The notes under the pieces: model-generated
The model's database searches: none
The model's input: only the letters and a program-made list of their open reading frames with translations
What the model was told of the DNA's origin: nothing
Shown: piece by piece, positions 6,505 to 7,979 of the stretch
Layout of the letters: every line of letters begins with the position of its first letter
How positions within the stretch are numbered: position 1 is the stretch's first letter
Program-made: the position numbers and the translations under genes
Source: an uncultured Gammaproteobacteria bacterium
GTDB taxonomy: Bacteria; Pseudomonadota; Gammaproteobacteria; Pseudomonadales; Pseudohongiellaceae
Assembly: GCA_903889815.1 (NCBI GenBank)
Contig: CAISYX010000041.1
Span: 1 to 7,979 of the forward strand
DNA: 7,979 bases
Reading direction: 5' to 3'

Positions 6505-6920
6505 TTCGGTGCTCCCATGTCCTGCTTCTTGCGGGCGATCAGCGCTTCCAGGTCTGCCAGCGACTTGTCGTCCAGGTCAGCCGCCACATTCACGAAGCTG
6601 CTCAGAATTGTCTCGAGCTTGCCGTCATGCAGCAGGTGAATGATATCCCCCATCAGGCGGCCCAGCAGATTGGAGCGGGTGACGCGCGGCGAATAGGTAT
6701 AGGCATGGCCGTTCTTGCTGCGGGACACCAGTTCCTTGCGGTGCAGGCGCTCCAGTGTGGATTGCACCGTACTCAGGGACGGCTGGCGGATGGCGGGAAT
6801 GCGCTGGCAGATGGCCTTGGCATCCAGATGCGGCTCCTGCCAGAGGGCTTCCAGCACACCCAGCTCCAGTTCGCCCAGCGTGTTGGGCAACATATTCGAT
6901 GAAGAACGTTTCTTGATCAT
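6501..6920 (-). CDS. BlaI/MecI-family winged-helix transcriptional repressor
   Basis: BlaI/MecI proteins are small dimeric repressors, inactivated by proteolysis when the partner M56 protease is activated. From the ATG at 6920 the product has 139 residues, normal for the family. LGELELGVLEALW (15-27) opens the winged-helix domain. The recognition region is LSTVQSTLERLHRKELV (49-65), and the wing follows in SKNGHAYTYSP. The C-terminal part (about 83-133) is helical and acidic/basic, as expected for the dimerisation and cleavage region. The start is uncertain: ATG 6920 and ATG 6893 both lack a clear ribosome-binding site. GTG 6959 has AAGGG four bases upstream and would add 13 residues; ATG 6974 has AAGG directly against it. 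The homologous domain is unaffected by the choice. The stop overlaps the M56 gene start. It probably represses its own operon and perhaps the divergent TonB-receptor gene. Confidence 0.88.
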   Translation of the reverse strand: MIKKRSSSNMLPNTLGELELGVLEALWQEPHLDAKAICQRIPAIRQPSLSTVQSTLERLHRKELVSRSKNGHAYTYSPRVTRSNLLGRLMGDIIHLLHDGKLETILSSFVNVAADLDDKSLADLEALIARKKQDMGAPK

Positions 6921-6967
6921 CTTGTTGTGCTGTGCAGCGTGTTGAAAACCGATTGCCACGCGGCCCT

Positions 6968-7016
6968 TTTGCATCCTTTTTAGTTTAATTATTTCAATGG
7001 CTTGCAAATAATATGC
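6968..7016. promoter_or_regulatory. AT-rich island between the divergent blaI-like and TonB-receptor genes
   Basis: This stretch is strikingly AT-rich within GC-rich surroundings and lies between two divergent transcription units, so it probably holds promoters or operators. TAATAT (7009-7014) is a -10-like hexamer on the plus strand. On the minus strand TTGCAA (7002-7007) could be a -35 element, but no good partner sits at standard spacing in either case. TTTGCA (6968-6973) and TGCAAA (7003-7008) form a widely spaced inverted repeat. No element resembling the TACA/TGTA operators of Gram-positive BlaI or MecI was found. If translation of the blaI-like gene starts at 6974 or 6959, the left edge would be coding or leader. 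Confidence 0.35.
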
Positions 7017-7156
7017 GGCGCCGATGCGGGCATTTATACCGGTGCCGGAACCCCCGCGCTTAGACTCTGCGCCCAGTGCTGCCGGCTCCCTCAGTGACAC
7101 AGCCTGGCGGCGAAGATAGCACACGAAGAATTCCAAACAAACCAGGAGACCGGCCC

Positions 7157-7979
7157 ATGAGAATACGCGTTCTGGCAGCCGCCATCGCTGTCGCCATCTC
7201 CGGCAGCGCACAGGCTGCCGGCATCACCGGCAACACCATCGAGGAGATTACCGTCTACGGCAGCGACAAGGTGCTGACGGGCAATCCGCTGTCCGCCACC
7301 GAGGGCTATGTCTTCGGCGCACAGCTGCAGCAGCGGCCCCTCTCCCGCCCCGCCGAGCTGCTGGAGCTGGTGCCCGGCCTGATCGCCACGCAACACAGCG
7401 GCGAAGGCAAGGGCAATCAGTACTTCCTGCGCGGCTTCAATCTGGACCACGGCACCGACCTGGCCCTGAAGGTGGATGGCCTGCCCGTCAACATGCCCTC
7501 CCATGCCCACGGCCAGGGCTATGCCGACCTGAACTTTCTGATGCCCGAACTGGTGGATCACCTGGAATACCGCAAGGGGCCGTACTACGCCGAGATCGGC
7601 GACTTCGGCACTGCCGGCTCCTCGGAGTTCACCTATGTGGACAGGCTTGACCAGGCGAACGTCACGCTGACCGCCGGGCAGGATGCCTATCAACGGCTCT
7701 TCGGCGCGCAGTCCTTTGAGGCCTTTGCCGGCACCATCACAGCGGCAGCGGCGCTCACCGGCTATGACGGCCCCTGGAAACACGCGCAGAATCTGGACAA
7801 GCGCAACGCGCTGGTGAAATACCACCAGGAAACCGGTGACCAGATCTGGAGCCTCACCGCACAGACCTTCGACAACACCTGGGATTCCACCGACCAGATT
7901 CCCGAGCGCGCCGTGCGCAGTGGCAGCCTGCACCGGCTTGATGCCGTGGACCTGACCGACGGCGGAGATACCTACCGCC
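7157..7979 (+). CDS. TonB-dependent outer-membrane receptor, N-terminal part
   Basis: TonB-dependent receptors are 22-strand barrels that import scarce ligands across the outer membrane using energy from TonB-ExbB-ExbD. The reading frame stays open to the window edge, giving 274 residues. A Sec signal peptide ends at SAQA (residues 17-20). EEITVYG (29-35) is a plausible TonB box. The plug domain follows with PAELLELVPGLIATQHSG (65-82), YFLRGFNLDHGTD (89-101), VDGLPVNMPSHAHGQGYADL (106-125) and LEYRKGPYYAEIGDFGTAG (136-154). Barrel strands begin near residue 157. ATG 7157 is preceded by AGGAG (7144-7148) at 8-base spacing and gives an ideal signal peptide. The plug has His98 in LDHGTD and a His pair in SHAHG, which could contact a ligand or metal, but the substrate cannot be assigned. 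It is divergent from a BlaI/M56 pair that may regulate it. Confidence 0.93.
   Translation, partial: MRIRVLAAAIAVAISGSAQAAGITGNTIEEITVYGSDKVLTGNPLSATEGYVFGAQLQQRPLSRPAELLELVPGLIATQHSGEGKGNQYFLRGFNLDHGTDLALKVDGLPVNMPSHAHGQGYADLNFLMPELVDHLEYRKGPYYAEIGDFGTAGSSEFTYVDRLDQANVTLTAGQDAYQRLFGAQSFEAFAGTITAAAALTGYDGPWKHAQNLDKRNALVKYHQETGDQIWSLTAQTFDNTWDSTDQIPERAVRSGSLHRLDAVDLTDGGDTYR

Noticed and set aside
5188..6639. Plus-strand open frame of 483 residues, very rich in Gln and His
   Set aside because: It spans the barrel, M56 and blaI-like genes in antisense. The Gln richness mirrors Leu/CTG codons on the other strand.
6968..7008. TTTGCA/TGCAAA inverted repeat as the BlaI operator
   Set aside because: The arms are short and about 29 bp apart, unlike compact BlaI/MecI dyads, and such repeats occur by chance in AT-rich DNA.
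7091..7100. TCAGTGACAC as a second copy of the 5483-5498 dyad
   Set aside because: It shares only a GTGACAC core and lacks the two AGTGTC/GACACT arms, so it is not a convincing shared operator.
7091..7933. Minus-strand open frame of 280 residues
   Set aside because: It is antisense to the TonB-receptor gene, which has a signal peptide, TonB box and plug motifs.

Overview
The window is GC-rich, densely coded bacterial DNA. The PII protein and Amt transporter sequences, lipobox lipoprotein, outer-membrane barrel and TonB-dependent receptor indicate a Gram-negative proteobacterium. A gammaproteobacterium is most likely, but nothing in the window fixes the genus.

Region 1 (1-616) has no intact gene. 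It holds what looks like a frameshifted four-helix membrane protein gene (about 74-529). Overlapping its 3' part is a nitrogen-control region: two NtrC-type palindromes (469-485 and 511-527), a strong dyad (547-579) and a degenerate sigma-54-like promoter (571-586).

Region 2 (617-2313) is a glnK-amtB operon, a PII signal protein followed by an ammonium channel, closed by a GC-rich hairpin. Expression is probably induced by nitrogen limitation through NtrC and sigma-54, and the PII protein would then gate the channel.

Region 3 (2334-4445) encodes a 703-residue secreted lipoprotein. It resembles the uncharacterised DUF6351 family and carries a serine-hydrolase-like G-x-S-x-G motif. It converges tail to tail, 6 bp apart, with region 4.

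Region 4 (4452-6920, minus strand) holds three genes in the order blaI-like repressor, M56 (BlaR1/MecR1-like) membrane metalloprotease, outer-membrane beta-barrel protein. The first two overlap by ATGA. The protease has no penicillin-binding sensor domain, but its predicted periplasmic segments are rich in His and Cys. Divergent from these, across an AT-rich intergenic stretch, a TonB-dependent receptor starts at 7157 and runs off the window. The layout suggests a protease-repressor switch controlling outer-membrane uptake and barrel genes. The signal and substrate cannot be read from the sequence; a metal is one hypothesis.

No tRNA, rRNA, CRISPR array, insertion sequence or phage gene was seen.
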